Assembly: GCF_000411255.1 (NCBI RefSeq)
Contig: NZ_KE150412.1
Coordinates: 900,645 to 964,644, forward strand
From: Paenibacillus sp. HGH0039
Lineage (GTDB): Bacteria; Bacillota; Bacilli; Paenibacillales; NBRC-103111
Direction of reading: 5' to 3'
Length of the DNA: 64,000 bases
Of the stretch, positions 52,380 to 62,366 are shown piece after piece. Made by a program: the position numbers and the translations under genes. The notes beneath the pieces were generated by a model. The model ran no database searches. It was not told the origin of the DNA and worked only from the letters and a program-made list of their open reading frames with translations. Numbering within the stretch: the stretch's first letter is position 1; every line of letters starts with the position of its first letter.

Positions 52380-55160
52380 TTACCGGAAGCTCGGCTTGGA
52401 GCTGTACTTCGACGTTTTTTTCTTGGAAGGATTCTGCATGACGCTCCCCAGTCCCATCAGGAAGGTTGGAATACCTGCCGCAATCAGCACGATGATCCAG
52501 TCTTTGAAGCCGAGCGGAACGGTTTTGAAAATAGGCTGCAGCTGCGGGGTATACATCACGCCCAGCATCAGAACGAGCGAAGACAGGACCGCCAAGACCA
52601 GATATTTGTTCTGAAGCGGATTGCGGTGAAAAATGGAGCGCGAGCTGCGGCAGTCGAACACATGGATGAGCTGCGCCATAACGAGCGTCGCGAAGGCAAC
52701 GCTTTGCGCCTTGACGAGATGCTGGGCATCTCCGGGATTTTCCCGCAGCACGAGCCAGAAAGCGCCCAGCGTGCAGATGCCGATAAGAAATCCTCTGGAA
52801 ATGATTTTCCATCCCAGACGGCGTGCGAAAATGTTTTCTTTGGCCGAGCGGGGCTTGTGCTGCATCAGGTCTTTTTCCGCTTGATCGACGCCAAGCGCCA
52901 TCGCGGGCAGGCCGTCCGTCACCAGATTGACCCACAAAATCTGAATCGGGATAAGCGGCAGCGGGAGCCCCGCCATCATGGCGAGGAACATCGTCAGGAT
53001 TTCGCCGACATTGGAAGCGAGCAGATACCGGATGAACTTCCGGATATTCTCGTAAATTCCCCGGCCTTCCTCGATAGCCGCCACGATCGTCGAGAAGTTG
53101 TCATCGCTGAGCACCAGGGACGACGCTTCCTTCGTCACGTCCGTGCCGCTTATTCCCATGGCGATGCCGATATCCGCCGCCTTGATGGCCGGCGCGTCAT
53201 TGACTCCGTCGCCCGTCATCGCGACGACATGGCCTTTGGCCTGGAGCGCTTTGACGATGCGGAGCTTGTGCTCCGGCGAAACGCGGGCGTAGACGTAGAT
53301 ATCGTCTACTTTGCTTTCGAGCGCCTCGTCGTCCATGGCCGCAAGCTGGTGGCCGCTGATGCACATCCCCCCGGCCGGGAGCATCCCGAGCTGCTTGGCG
53401 ATGGCTTCCGCGGTCGTCAGGTGATCCCCGGTGATCATCACCGTCTTGATGCCGGCCTTGCGGCATTTGGCCATCGCTTCACGGACTTCGCGGCGCGGCG
53501 GATCGATCATGCCGGCCAAGCCTACGAAGACGAGCCCGCGCTCGGCATCCTCGTGATCCTCGCACGACTCCGTCGGCTTCAGCTCCCGGTAAGCCGTTCC
53601 GAGCACACGGAGCGCCGAACGCGCCATCCCTTCGTTCGCGGCCATCAGTTTGGCTTTCAGCGTGGATGTGAACGGAATCACCTTGTCGTCCCATAAAATG
53701 TAGGAGCAGTGCTGCATGAGCACATCCGGCGCTCCTTTGGTCATCACGAGCTTGCGGCCTCCGCCGGAGACGATAACCGACATCCGCTTTCTTTCGGAGT
53801 CGAAAGGGAACTCCGCCAGCCGGCTAAACTGCGGATTCAAGACTTCGTGCGTAACGCCGGCTTTAGCGGCCAATACGACAAGAGCGCCTTCCGTCGGATC
53901 TCCCTTTACGTTCCATACCGTATCCGGCAGTTCGTCTTTGACGCGCTTTTTCTTGACCGGTTCCGTTTCCTCTTTATAAAGGACGGCGTTGCTGCACAAA
54001 GCCGATACGTGCAGAAACTGGCGCAGCATCGAATTTTTGGCGGGATTGACTCTTGTGCCGCCGTCGCTGATCTCGCCTTCCGGCGTGTACCCGTCTCCGC
54101 TCACTTCCAGCAGGCTGCCGCCGACCCACAGATGGGTCACGGTCATTTTGTTCTGGGTCAGCGTCCCCGTCTTGTCCGAGCAAATCACGGAAGCGCAGCC
54201 GAGCGTTTCGACGGAGGGCAGCTTGCGGACGATCGCCTTGCGTTTGATCATGCGCTGTACGCCAAGGGCCAAAGCTATCGTAACAATGGCGGGCAGTCCT
54301 TCCGGAATGGCCGCTACGGCCAAACTGACTCCCGCGAGAAACATCGCATAAGGAGGCTGTCCGTGCACGATACCGGCGACAACCACCATGACCGTCAAGC
54401 AGAGCGCTACGACGATCAGGATCTTGCCGAGCTGCTCCAGCCGGTGCTGCAGCGGGGTTTCAAGCGTCTCCGTATTTTGGATCAGGTCGGCGATCTTCCC
54501 CATTTCGGTCTCCATGCCGATCCGCACGACCGCGCCCTTCCCCGTCCCCCGCGTAACCATCGTGCCCATAAATGAGAGATTCCGCTGATCGCCGATCGTC
54601 ACGGTATCGGAGCTTAAGGGATCGACGGTTTTTCCGACCGGAACGGACTCGCCCGTCAGGGCGGATTCCTCCACGTAGAAGCTGTTCGCTTCGATGAGCC
54701 GGATATCCGCGGGAACCCGGTCTCCGCTCTCCAGGAGGATGATATCTCCGGGAACCAGGTCACGGGCGGGGATCGTATGCAGTTCGCCTCCGCGCATTAC
54801 CTTGGCTCCCGGCGCCGAAAGTTCTTTCAAGGCACGGAGTGAACGCTCCGCGCGGAATTCCTGTATAAACCCGAGAATTCCGTTCATGATGATAATGGCG
54901 ACGATGGTTATCGCGTCCAAAAATTCGCCGAGCAGTCCCGATACGAGTGTGGCGCCCATCAATACGAGAACCATAAAGTCTTTGAACTGGTTTAAAAACA
55001 AAGTGACTGGCGAAACGCTTTTTCCTTCGGACAGTTCATTGCGGCCGGCTTCGGTCTGCCTGTTGTCCGCTTCTGCCGATGACAGACCTTCGGACGGATG
55101 AACGCGCTGCGTCTGCAGGACTTCATCCGCCGTCATCTGGTACCATTCTTTCTGACTCAT
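52380..55160 (-). CDS. P-type Ca2+-transporting ATPase (YloB-like)
   Basis: P2A-type calcium pump of the plasma membrane. It has a cation ATPase N-terminal domain, TGES at 169-172, the M4 PEGLP at 286-290, the phosphorylated Asp329 in [20 protein letters not shown] and [10 protein letters not shown], and six C-terminal membrane helices. 926 residues, SERCA-like in length. The B. subtilis homologue YloB binds Ca2+ in spores and sits at the same place beside rqcH (yloA). The ATG at 55158-55160 follows GGGAGGGG. Confidence 0.94.
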   Translation of the reverse strand: MSQKEWYQMTADEVLQTQRVHPSEGLSSAEADNRQTEAGRNELSEGKSVSPVTLFLNQFKDFMVLVLMGATLVSGLLGEFLDAITIVAIIIMNGILGFIQEFRAERSLRALKELSAPGAKVMRGGELHTIPARDLVPGDIILLESGDRVPADIRLIEANSFYVEESALTGESVPVGKTVDPLSSDTVTIGDQRNLSFMGTMVTRGTGKGAVVRIGMETEMGKIADLIQNTETLETPLQHRLEQLGKILIVVALCLTVMVVVAGIVHGQPPYAMFLAGVSLAVAAIPEGLPAIVTIALALGVQRMIKRKAIVRKLPSVETLGCASVICSDKTGTLTQNKMTVTHLWVGGSLLEVSGDGYTPEGEISDGGTRVNPAKNSMLRQFLHVSALCSNAVLYKEETEPVKKKRVKDELPDTVWNVKGDPTEGALVVLAAKAGVTHEVLNPQFSRLAEFPFDSERKRMSVIVSGGGRKLVMTKGAPDVLMQHCSYILWDDKVIPFTSTLKAKLMAANEGMARSALRVLGTAYRELKPTESCEDHEDAERGLVFVGLAGMIDPPRREVREAMAKCRKAGIKTVMITGDHLTTAEAIAKQLGMLPAGGMCISGHQLAAMDDEALESKVDDIYVYARVSPEHKLRIVKALQAKGHVVAMTGDGVNDAPAIKAADIGIAMGISGTDVTKEASSLVLSDDNFSTIVAAIEEGRGIYENIRKFIRYLLASNVGEILTMFLAMMAGLPLPLIPIQILWVNLVTDGLPAMALGVDQAEKDLMQHKPRSAKENIFARRLGWKIISRGFLIGICTLGAFWLVLRENPGDAQHLVKAQSVAFATLVMAQLIHVFDCRSSRSIFHRNPLQNKYLVLAVLSSLVLMLGVMYTPQLQPIFKTVPLGFKDWIIVLIAAGIPTFLMGLGSVMQNPSKKKTSKYSSKPSFR

Positions 55161-55334
55161 CACCGTTTCCCCTCCCGGTTACTTTCAGGTGCAAGACCCG
55201 CTTCTCTTGCTAAATGTATTCAGACAAGCCGCAAAATATCCCAGCTTGTACGGCGCTTCTAAAGAAAGAACTTAAAATTTCCTCGCATTTATGGCATGAT
55301 AGAATGTAATGAACTTGGATAGGAGACTTTCATC

Positions 55335-57092
55335 ATGGCATTAGACGGACTGGTCCTCCATGCAATCGTGCACGAGCTGCAGGAATGTGTAGGAGGCCGG
55401 ATAAATAAAATACATCAGCCTACGGGCAGTGACGTGGTTATGCAGATCCGCGCCCGCGGTCGTTCGCTTAAACTTCTTCTCTCCGCGAACCCTACCTATC
55501 CGCGGATGCACGTGACGGAAGGGCAGTACTTGAATCCTCAGGAAGCCCCCATGTTCTGCATGCTGCTCCGCAAGCACTGCGAAGGCGGCATCATCGACTC
55601 CATCGAGCAGGTCGGGCTGGAGCGGATCGTTCACTTCCGTGTGCGCCAGCGCGACGAACTCGGGGATGTGAGCACGAAAACCATCGTCGTGGAGATCATG
55701 GGCAGACACAGCAACCTGATTCTTATGGACCCTTCCACGGGCACCATCCTGGACGGCATTCATCACGTGACGCCGGCCATCAGCTCTTATCGCATCGTCA
55801 TGCCCGGCAGCGCCTACGTGGAGCCGCCGGCTCAGGACAAAACGAATCCGCTGGATACGAGCGAAGCCGTGTTCCGCCGGAGCATGAGCGCGGGAATCGG
55901 GGAAGACGCCGCTCCGGAGAAGCAGATGCTCGCTTCCTTCAGCGGCCTGAGCCCCCTTGCGGCGCGGGAAATCGTCTACCGCAGCGGAACCCGGCTCGGC
56001 GTGCCGTACGGCGAGGACGCGCTCGCCCCGCTGTGGCAGTCTTTCCGCAGCGTGACAGACGCGGTGCGCGAGCGGCGGTATTCCCCCGTCATCGTTGAAG
56101 AAACGAAGACGGGCAAGCTTTTCTTCTCGGTCATGGAACTGACCCAGATCGAAGGCGAGTCCCGCGTGTTCCCTACCGTCAGCGAGTGCCTGGAAAGTTA
56201 CTTCGGGGACAAGGCGGAGCGCGACACCGTCAAGCAGCGTGCCGCCGATCTCGTTAAGCTTTTGCAGAACGAGAAAGCCAAAAATATCAAGAAAATGGAT
56301 AAACTTCAGGAGACGAAGGAAGAAGCGAAAGACGCGGACCGTTTCCGCATTATGGGAGAACTGCTTACGGCCCATCTGCATCAAATCCGCAAAGGGGATA
56401 AAACAGCCGTTGTAGTCAACTATTACGAGGAGGCCCAGCCGCAGCAGAGCATAGCGCTCGATCCCCTGCTTAATCCTTCGGAGAATGCGCAGCGCTATTT
56501 TAAACGGTATACAAAAAGCAAAAACAGTCTGGCTTACGTAGAAGAGCAGATGAGCCAGACCGAGATGGAGATCCAGTACCTCTCCTCGCTTCTGCAGCAG
56601 CTCGGTTCCGCCTCGATGCGGGATATCGCGGAAATCCGGGATGAGCTTGCGGAGCAGGGTTATGTGCGTGAGCGCCATACGAAAGGCAAGCGCAAGAAAA
56701 AATCCGATAAGCCGTCCGTGGCTTGCTTCACGTCGAGCGAAGGCGTTCCGATCTACGTCGGCAAGAATAATACCCAGAATGACTATGTGACGAACCGGCT
56801 TGCGAGCGCCGGAGATACTTGGCTGCATACGAAGGATATTCCGGGCTCGCACGTCGTGATCCGCAGCCAGTCGTTCGGCGAAGCCACCCTGCACGAGGCG
56901 GCCCAGCTTGCCGCTTATTTCAGCCAGGCGAAGGAATCGAGCTCGGTTCCCGTGGATTACACCCTCATCCGCCACGTGCATAAGCCGAGCGGCGCCAAGC
57001 CGGGATTCGTCATTTACGAACAGCAGAAGACGCTGTTTGTGACCCCGGACGATCAGCTGATCAAGCAGATGCCGCAGACCGTGAAGGCTTAA
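55335..57092 (+). CDS. rqcH: Ribosome quality control protein RqcH (NFACT family, YloA)
   Basis: Binds obstructed 50S subunits and directs alanine tailing of stalled peptides for degradation. An NFACT-N domain comes first, then a helix-hairpin-helix region, a long coiled coil (about 290-440) and the C-terminal NFACT-R domain with DTWLHTKDIPGSHVVIRS. 585 residues. At the tailing-associated Asp-Arg position of the B. subtilis protein this one seems to read Glu96-Arg97 (GLERIV). AGGAG lies 9 nt before the ATG. It may also bind fibronectin-like ligands, the older name of the family. Confidence 0.94.
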   Translation: MALDGLVLHAIVHELQECVGGRINKIHQPTGSDVVMQIRARGRSLKLLLSANPTYPRMHVTEGQYLNPQEAPMFCMLLRKHCEGGIIDSIEQVGLERIVHFRVRQRDELGDVSTKTIVVEIMGRHSNLILMDPSTGTILDGIHHVTPAISSYRIVMPGSAYVEPPAQDKTNPLDTSEAVFRRSMSAGIGEDAAPEKQMLASFSGLSPLAAREIVYRSGTRLGVPYGEDALAPLWQSFRSVTDAVRERRYSPVIVEETKTGKLFFSVMELTQIEGESRVFPTVSECLESYFGDKAERDTVKQRAADLVKLLQNEKAKNIKKMDKLQETKEEAKDADRFRIMGELLTAHLHQIRKGDKTAVVVNYYEEAQPQQSIALDPLLNPSENAQRYFKRYTKSKNSLAYVEEQMSQTEMEIQYLSSLLQQLGSASMRDIAEIRDELAEQGYVRERHTKGKRKKKSDKPSVACFTSSEGVPIYVGKNNTQNDYVTNRLASAGDTWLHTKDIPGSHVVIRSQSFGEATLHEAAQLAAYFSQAKESSSVPVDYTLIRHVHKPSGAKPGFVIYEQQKTLFVTPDDQLIKQMPQTVKA

Positions 57093-57181
57093 AAACAAGG
57101 ACAACGCTCCCGGCGAGTAACGCAGTTCCGGAACTCGCGTCCGGGGCTAGGCTGCGGAAACTCCGCCGGGACGCCGAACAA

Positions 57182-57216
57182 AAAAAGCTGACAGCTCAAT
57201 AGGCTGTCAGCTTTTT
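57182..57216. terminator. Bidirectional terminator between rqcH and the MerR gene
   Basis: AAAAAGCTGACAGC (57182-57195) pairs with GCTGTCAGCTTTTT (57203-57216). The last codons of the MerR gene lie within its right arm. Confidence 0.9.
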
Positions 57217-58128
57217 CAGTTTAAGCGCGCATTCACGAGCATCGCCGGAAAGCAGGTAAATATGCTTCGTGCCGCGAAGCACCTCGTCGCATTCGATCGC
57301 GTTTCCGCCGATAAACACTTTGGTCCGGCTGCCGAGTTCCCCGATTCTCCGGTCCAGCTTTGCATAGAACGGATAAGCTTCGTCCAGCATCGACTTCATC
57401 GAAGAACCGAAGGCGAACGCCGCGGGACGGCTCTGTTCCAGACAATCGAAGATGCCTTTCTCCGAAGGCGAAGCTCCGAGATACAGCGTCTGAAAGCCGT
57501 TTTGCAGCGCGAAATAACCCAGAAACAGAATCCCCAGTTCATGACGCTCGTAAGGCGAACAGGCGGTAATCAATCTGGGGCCGCCCGGCGGAACGGAAAA
57601 TAAGTTCTTTAACGCCAACAGACGTTCCCGGATAAAATGACTCCCGAAATGCTCCTGATATTCGGAGATTTCTCCCCGTTCCCACATCTCTCCGACTCGG
57701 ATCAGCGTCGGCTGTAGAACTTGAAGCAGAATAAAGTCCATCTGGTGCAGCGCCGCAAGCTGGTCGAAAAACCGCTGGGCGCCCGCCGGATCCAGATGAA
57801 GAAAGAAACCCAGCAGCTTCTCCTGATACTCTTTCAGTTCGCTGCGGATAAACGGAAGCTCGGCCTCGGCCGGAGAGAATGTCTCGGTCGAGGCCGAGCT
57901 TTCGAGCTGCAGCTGTTGTTCCTGAACGGCGAGACCGATGGGAACACCCGAATCCGCCTTGCTTTTCAGCCATATCAATGTTTCTATATCATGATTCGTG
58001 TAGCCTCTATATCCGTTCGGAAAACGGTCCGGTTGGACGGCGCCGTAACGTTCCTCCCATTTGCGGATCAACTGGGTGGAAAGCCCGGAACGCATCGAAG
58101 CTTCCTTGATTGTATAAAGTCGGCTCAT
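57196..58128 (-). CDS. MerR family regulator with C-terminal B12-binding domain (CarH/LitR-like)
   Basis: A 310-residue regulator. The N-terminal MerR helix-turn-helix (1-70, YTIKEASMRSGLSTQLIRKWEERYG) is followed by a linker and a cobalamin-binding domain. The photoreceptor-type motif W-x9-EH is present as Trp149...Glu159-His160, and the B12-ligand motif appears as E-x-H-x-x-G with His196 (YERHELG; usually DxHxxG). This matches CarH, a light-sensing adenosylcobalamin repressor, though a light-independent B12 role is possible. No carotenoid genes are near; ugd and galU lie upstream in the same direction. The ATG at 58126-58128 follows GGGGG. Confidence 0.88.
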   Translation of the reverse strand: MSRLYTIKEASMRSGLSTQLIRKWEERYGAVQPDRFPNGYRGYTNHDIETLIWLKSKADSGVPIGLAVQEQQLQLESSASTETFSPAEAELPFIRSELKEYQEKLLGFFLHLDPAGAQRFFDQLAALHQMDFILLQVLQPTLIRVGEMWERGEISEYQEHFGSHFIRERLLALKNLFSVPPGGPRLITACSPYERHELGILFLGYFALQNGFQTLYLGASPSEKGIFDCLEQSRPAAFAFGSSMKSMLDEAYPFYAKLDRRIGELGSRTKVFIGGNAIECDEVLRGTKHIYLLSGDARECALKLKKLTAY

Positions 58129-58201
58129 GTCTTTGTACCCCCGGCTAACCTTGAACATGCCCCAATTATAGACCATTTACAAAGCTTAGACAATGAACGG
58201 T

Positions 58202-59518
58202 TTAAACCGCTCCGGGGAATGCGGGGCGTCCGACGGACACATAAGTAAAGCCTTTCTCCGCCATCTCGGCGGGGGCAAACATGTTGCGGCCGTCGATAAT
58301 CAGCGGCTCTCTGACCAGGCTGCGGAGCCTATCGAAATCGATACGCCGCAGGTCTTCCCAATCGGTTGCGATCACAACGGCTTCCGCATTTTCCGCGGCC
58401 TCATAAGGATCGGTCAGGCAGCGTACACCGGGAAGCAGAACAGACGCCTTGGAAGCCGCAGCCGGATCGTATGCCGTCACAACCGCTCCCCGCTCCTGCA
58501 GGGAACGGATAATATCCAGCGCAGGAGCATCGCGGAGATCATCCGTGTTGGGCTTAAACGCAAGCCCCCATACCGTAATGCTCCGGCCTGTCGCATTTCC
58601 GCCCAAAGCGGCCGTCACCTTCTCGACAAACCGCTCGCGCTGAAGCGTGTTGACCTCGATGACCGCCCGCAGAATGCGGAAATCATAATCGGCATTTTGG
58701 GCGATTTTCAGCTGGGCCCTCGTATCTTTGGGGAAGCAGGAACCGCCGTAACCGATTCCCGCCTGCAGAAACTTGGGCCCGATCCGGTTATCGAGCCCCA
58801 TTCCCCGGGCAACGAGACTGACGTCCGCACCTACTTTCTCGCATACGTTCGCCATTTCGTTGATGAATGAAATTTTAGCGGCCAGGAAGGCATTGGACGC
58901 ATATTTAATCAGTTCGGCACTCTCGGGGTCGGTCCGCACAACCTCGCCGCCGAACGCGGCCTGCAGCTTCTCTACGCGGAGAGCGGCATCCGCATCGTCG
59001 GACCCGATCACGACCCGGTCGGGATGAAACGTGTCGTGAATGGCCGTCCCTTCTCTTAGAAACTCCGGATTGGACACCACGGAAAAGGGAACGGGCCGCT
59101 GCTGCCCTTCTTCCATCCACTGCCGGATGCGCCTGGACGTTCCTACGGGCACCGTGCTTTTCATCACGATGATTTTATAATCGTCCATCTGCTGCGCCAA
59201 TGTCTCCACCGCGCCGCGGACCTGTTCCATGTCGACTTCCCCGTTTTCAAGCGTAGGCGTTCCTACCGCAATGAATAGGATGGACGAGTCCTGCACGGCT
59301 CTTGCCAGGTCGGTCGTGAAAGACAACCGGCCGGCGGCCTGGTTCGAGGCCGCAAGCTCCCTCAGCCCAGGTTCGTAAATCGGAATTTCGCCAAGGCTGA
59401 GACGGCGGACTTTATCGGGATCGATGTCTACGCAGATGACTTCATGCCCGATTTCGGCGTAGCAGCATCCGGTAACGAGCCCGACATACCCCGTCCCAAT
59501 AACGGCAATGCGCTCCAT
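58202..59518 (-). CDS. ugd: UDP-glucose 6-dehydrogenase
   Basis: Oxidises UDP-glucose to UDP-glucuronate with two NAD+. Rossmann motif GTGYVGLVTG at 8-17, Lys205 (ELIKYASNAFLA), and catalytic Cys261 and Asp265 (GYGGSCFPKD). The C-terminal UDP-binding domain includes VWGLAFKPNTDDLRDAP. 438 residues. AAGGAGGAG precedes the ATG. It starts 15 bp after galU, so the two steps glucose-1-P to UDP-glucose to UDP-glucuronate form one unit for envelope polysaccharide or teichuronic acid. Confidence 0.96.
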   Translation of the reverse strand: MERIAVIGTGYVGLVTGCCYAEIGHEVICVDIDPDKVRRLSLGEIPIYEPGLRELAASNQAAGRLSFTTDLARAVQDSSILFIAVGTPTLENGEVDMEQVRGAVETLAQQMDDYKIIVMKSTVPVGTSRRIRQWMEEGQQRPVPFSVVSNPEFLREGTAIHDTFHPDRVVIGSDDADAALRVEKLQAAFGGEVVRTDPESAELIKYASNAFLAAKISFINEMANVCEKVGADVSLVARGMGLDNRIGPKFLQAGIGYGGSCFPKDTRAQLKIAQNADYDFRILRAVIEVNTLQRERFVEKVTAALGGNATGRSITVWGLAFKPNTDDLRDAPALDIIRSLQERGAVVTAYDPAAASKASVLLPGVRCLTDPYEAAENAEAVVIATDWEDLRRIDFDRLRSLVREPLIIDGRNMFAPAEMAEKGFTYVSVGRPAFPGAV

Positions 59519-59533
59519 TCAAGATTCTCCTCC

Positions 59534-60415
59534 TTATCCGATATGAAACTCGTGACGGACGAGGTTCGTTAAATACGAGCGCAGTTCCTCCTGCAGCCCT
59601 TCCCGCTCCAAAGCCATTTCGATGGTGGCCTGGATATAGCCGAATTTATCGCCGACGTCGTATCTTCTCCCCTCGATCGGATAGGCGACCATCGGCTGCT
59701 TTTCGTTCAAAATGCGCAGCGCGTCCGTCAGTTGGATTTCACCTCCGCGACCGGGCTCGCATTTCTCCAAGATATCGAAAATCTCCGGCATAATCAGATA
59801 GCGGCCGATTACGGCCAGGTTGGAAGGCGCATCACCGCGGTCCGGTTTCTCCACGAGATCCGCAATTTTCTTATAAGCTGTAATTTCGTCCGAGGGCGCG
59901 ACAATTCCGTATTTGCTCACATCTTCCCAGGGAACTTCACGGACGCCGATGACGGACGTCTGAGTCTCCTCGAACACGTCCATCATCTGGCGCAGAGCGG
60001 GTTTGGACGAACGAAGGATATCGTCTCCGAGAAGTACCGCAAACGGTTCGTTCCCGATAAATTTGCGGGCGCAGTAAACCGCGTGGCCCAGGCCAAGCGG
60101 CTGCTTTTGACGGATATAGTGCACATCGGCCAGGTTGGTGACCGTACGCACTAGGGAAAGAAGCTCGTCGTTCCCCTTCTCCTCGAGCATCATTTCCAGT
60201 TCGACGGATTTGTCGAAATGATCTTCGATCGCGCGCTTGTTACGCCCCGTGACGATTAGAATATCCTCGATCCCGGATTCGATGGCTTCCTCGACTATGT
60301 ATTGAATGGCTGGTTTATCCACCAGCGGCAGCATTTCCTTGGGCTGCGCCTTGGTGGCGGGCAGAAAACGCGTTCCGAGACCGGCCGCGGGAATGATCGC
60401 TTTACGAATTTTCAC
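59534..60415 (-). CDS. galU: UTP-glucose-1-phosphate uridylyltransferase
   Basis: Makes UDP-glucose from UTP and glucose 1-phosphate. The nucleotide loop GLGTRFLPATKAQPKEMLPL, the middle PLGLGHAV and the C-terminal GRGGEIQLTDAL are all present. 293 residues. The GTG start at 60413-60415, with GGAGGAAC upstream, lies inside the end of the PHP gene (14-bp overlap), which indicates coupled translation. It supplies substrate to ugd directly downstream. Confidence 0.96.
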   Translation of the reverse strand: MKIRKAIIPAAGLGTRFLPATKAQPKEMLPLVDKPAIQYIVEEAIESGIEDILIVTGRNKRAIEDHFDKSVELEMMLEEKGNDELLSLVRTVTNLADVHYIRQKQPLGLGHAVYCARKFIGNEPFAVLLGDDILRSSKPALRQMMDVFEETQTSVIGVREVPWEDVSKYGIVAPSDEITAYKKIADLVEKPDRGDAPSNLAVIGRYLIMPEIFDILEKCEPGRGGEIQLTDALRILNEKQPMVAYPIEGRRYDVGDKFGYIQATIEMALEREGLQEELRSYLTNLVRHEFHIG

Positions 60416-61259
60416 GATTGTTCCTCCGTTCCTGTAACTTCCGCACGGTTTCCAGCGGAGTGCGCTTGGAACCGAGCGGAGCGTGAAATACCTGACCGGC
60501 GCGAACGCCGTGGAAATCCGAGCCTGCCGTTGCGATCAGCCCGTGTTCACGGGCCAGACGCCCGTAATGGGCTTCTTGCTCCGGCGTATGATCGGCGTGG
60601 CTGACTTCGATGCCATCTAAACCATATGCGATGAGTTCCCGCACGATGTCTTCATCGCCGTAAAGACCCGGATGGGCAAGCACAGCGGCTCCGCCGGCCT
60701 CTCTAATCCAGTCGATGGCCGTGACGGGACGGATGCGCGGCGGATTGACATAGGCGGCTCCGCCTTTGCCCAGATATTTCTCGAACGCTTCGTTCATCGA
60801 GCTTACATAGCCTTTGGCAAGCAGAACGTTTGCGATATGAGGGCGGCCGATCGTGTCCTCTTCGCTTTTGCCGGCCTCCAGATGTTTGACGACTTCCTCC
60901 ATCGAAACGGCTAGACCCAGCTCGTTCAGACGCGCCAGCATCATCTCGTTGCGCTTGTTGCGCGTATTCCGGAGCTCTTCCAGACGCTCCAGAAAGCTTT
61001 CCGACTCCGTGTCGATGTAGTAACCGAGCACATGGATATCCTGCCCGCCGGCCACCGTGCTGATCTCGACGCCGGGAACGACTTCGATCCCGATCCGCCT
61101 GCCTTCAAGCTGCGCCGCCCTAACGCCGGATACCGTATCGTGATCGGTTATTGCTACGGCCGCAAGCCCGGCTTCCTTAGCCAGCCGGACGTTGTCCTCG
61201 GGCGCCTGTGTGCCGTCCGACGCCGTCGTGTGCGTATGCAAATCGGCCCATTGAGTCAT
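60402..61259 (-). CDS. PHP domain phosphoesterase (RNase AM/YciV-like)
   Basis: A 285-residue PHP metal-dependent phosphoesterase. The metal ligands begin with His8 and His10 (DLHTHTTASDG) and continue through ITDHDTVSG, GVEIST, VLAHPG and AGSDFHG. This pattern fits the RNase AM (YciV/TrpH) group, which degrades 3',5'-nucleoside bisphosphates or trims RNA 5' ends. AAAGGAGGGG precedes the ATG. It is the first gene of the PHP-galU-ugd unit; the functional link to sugar nucleotides is unclear. Confidence 0.9.
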   Translation of the reverse strand: MTQWADLHTHTTASDGTQAPEDNVRLAKEAGLAAVAITDHDTVSGVRAAQLEGRRIGIEVVPGVEISTVAGGQDIHVLGYYIDTESESFLERLEELRNTRNKRNEMMLARLNELGLAVSMEEVVKHLEAGKSEEDTIGRPHIANVLLAKGYVSSMNEAFEKYLGKGGAAYVNPPRIRPVTAIDWIREAGGAAVLAHPGLYGDEDIVRELIAYGLDGIEVSHADHTPEQEAHYGRLAREHGLIATAGSDFHGVRAGQVFHAPLGSKRTPLETVRKLQERRNNRENS

Positions 61260-61338
61260 AGATGGTGCCCCTCCTTTTTCTCCGGCAAAGTGTATCCGGT
61301 CATCTCTATAGGGATGTAACGCCCGTTTCTATCCGTTT

Positions 61339-62256
61339 CTAAAGCCATTTGACCAGATCGTCTCGTCGCATAAAATTCAAAAAACTAACAGCCGACAACG
61401 GCAGAAGGGTCGAATTCAAATAAATCGCGTAGAAACTGCGCGAAAAAGACACGCCTTCGATTTCTTTTATCTTTAATATACCAAGCCGGACCTCATGTTT
61501 AACCGACGACTGCGACAAAATGGAAACGCCGAGACCGGCTTCTACCGCCGATTTAATCGCTCCCGTACTACCCAGTTCCATGACAATGTCCATTCCGCTG
61601 CACGCGATGCCCCTCCGCTCCAGCTCCTCTTCCATGACGCGCCGGGTTCCCGAGCCTTCTTCCCTAAGGACGAACGGATATTGGAAAACGTCCTCCATAC
61701 GGATCGTATCCATCTCCGCCAGCGGATGCCCTGCAGGGACAATCAGCTTCAGCTCATCGCTCAAAATGGCTTCCGTGTGGACATCCGGATGCTGGATGGG
61801 AGCCTCAACAAGGCCGAACGTCAGCTGATGGGCAAAAATCTCGTCCAAAATTTGCGTCGTATTCATTACTTTCATCGCAACCGAAATATTCGGGTATTCT
61901 TTGCGGAAGGGTCCCAGCAGGCGGGGCAGGATATATTCCCCCATCGTCAGCGAGGCTCCGAGCTGCAGCCGTCCTTCGGCCATGGCCGTAAAGCCTGTCA
62001 TGGCGTTCTCGGTTTCCCGGATGAGTTCGACGCACTTGCGGGCGTAGGGAATCAGCGTCCTCCCCGCTTCCGTCAATTCAATTTTTTTGGTAGAGCGGTG
62101 AAACAACTTGATTCCGAAATGATCCTCAAGGGACTGCACCTGCATCGTTACCGCGGGCTGCGTCATATGAAGCGCCTGCGCGGCGTGCGAAAAGCTGCCT
62201 TTTTCGGCTACCGTATAAAAGATGTGAAGCTGGTGAAAATTCAGAGCCATCGTCAT
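61339..62256 (-). CDS. LysR family transcriptional regulator (CysL-like)
   Basis: A 305-residue LysR regulator. The N-terminal winged helix (FHQLHIFYTVAEKGSFSHAAQALHMTQPAVTMQVQSLEDHFG) is followed by the periplasmic-binding-like effector domain (ELKLIVPAGHPLAEM, REEGSGTRRVMEEE). The overall pattern resembles CysL/YwfK-type regulators of sulfur or related metabolism, but the target is unknown and no divergent partner gene lies next to it. The ATG at 62254-62256 has AAGGG 5 nt upstream; an ATG two codons later is possible. Confidence 0.88.
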   Translation of the reverse strand: MTMALNFHQLHIFYTVAEKGSFSHAAQALHMTQPAVTMQVQSLEDHFGIKLFHRSTKKIELTEAGRTLIPYARKCVELIRETENAMTGFTAMAEGRLQLGASLTMGEYILPRLLGPFRKEYPNISVAMKVMNTTQILDEIFAHQLTFGLVEAPIQHPDVHTEAILSDELKLIVPAGHPLAEMDTIRMEDVFQYPFVLREEGSGTRRVMEEELERRGIACSGMDIVMELGSTGAIKSAVEAGLGVSILSQSSVKHEVRLGILKIKEIEGVSFSRSFYAIYLNSTLLPLSAVSFLNFMRRDDLVKWL

Positions 62257-62299
62257 CGCCGCCCTTTCTCCGCATTTATTATAGCATTTATAAGACGGA

Positions 62300-62335
62300 A
62301 AAAAGAGCATGCCTGCAAAATGCAGACATGCTCTT
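62300..62335 (-). terminator. Terminator after the 62367 gene
   Basis: On the minus strand AAGAGCATGTCTGCA pairs with TGCAGGCATGCTCTT and is followed by six T-rich bases. It separates the hypothetical gene from the LysR gene. Confidence 0.8.
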
Positions 62336-62366
62336 CGCCGTGCCGTAATCCTTCATCTGCCCGGAG

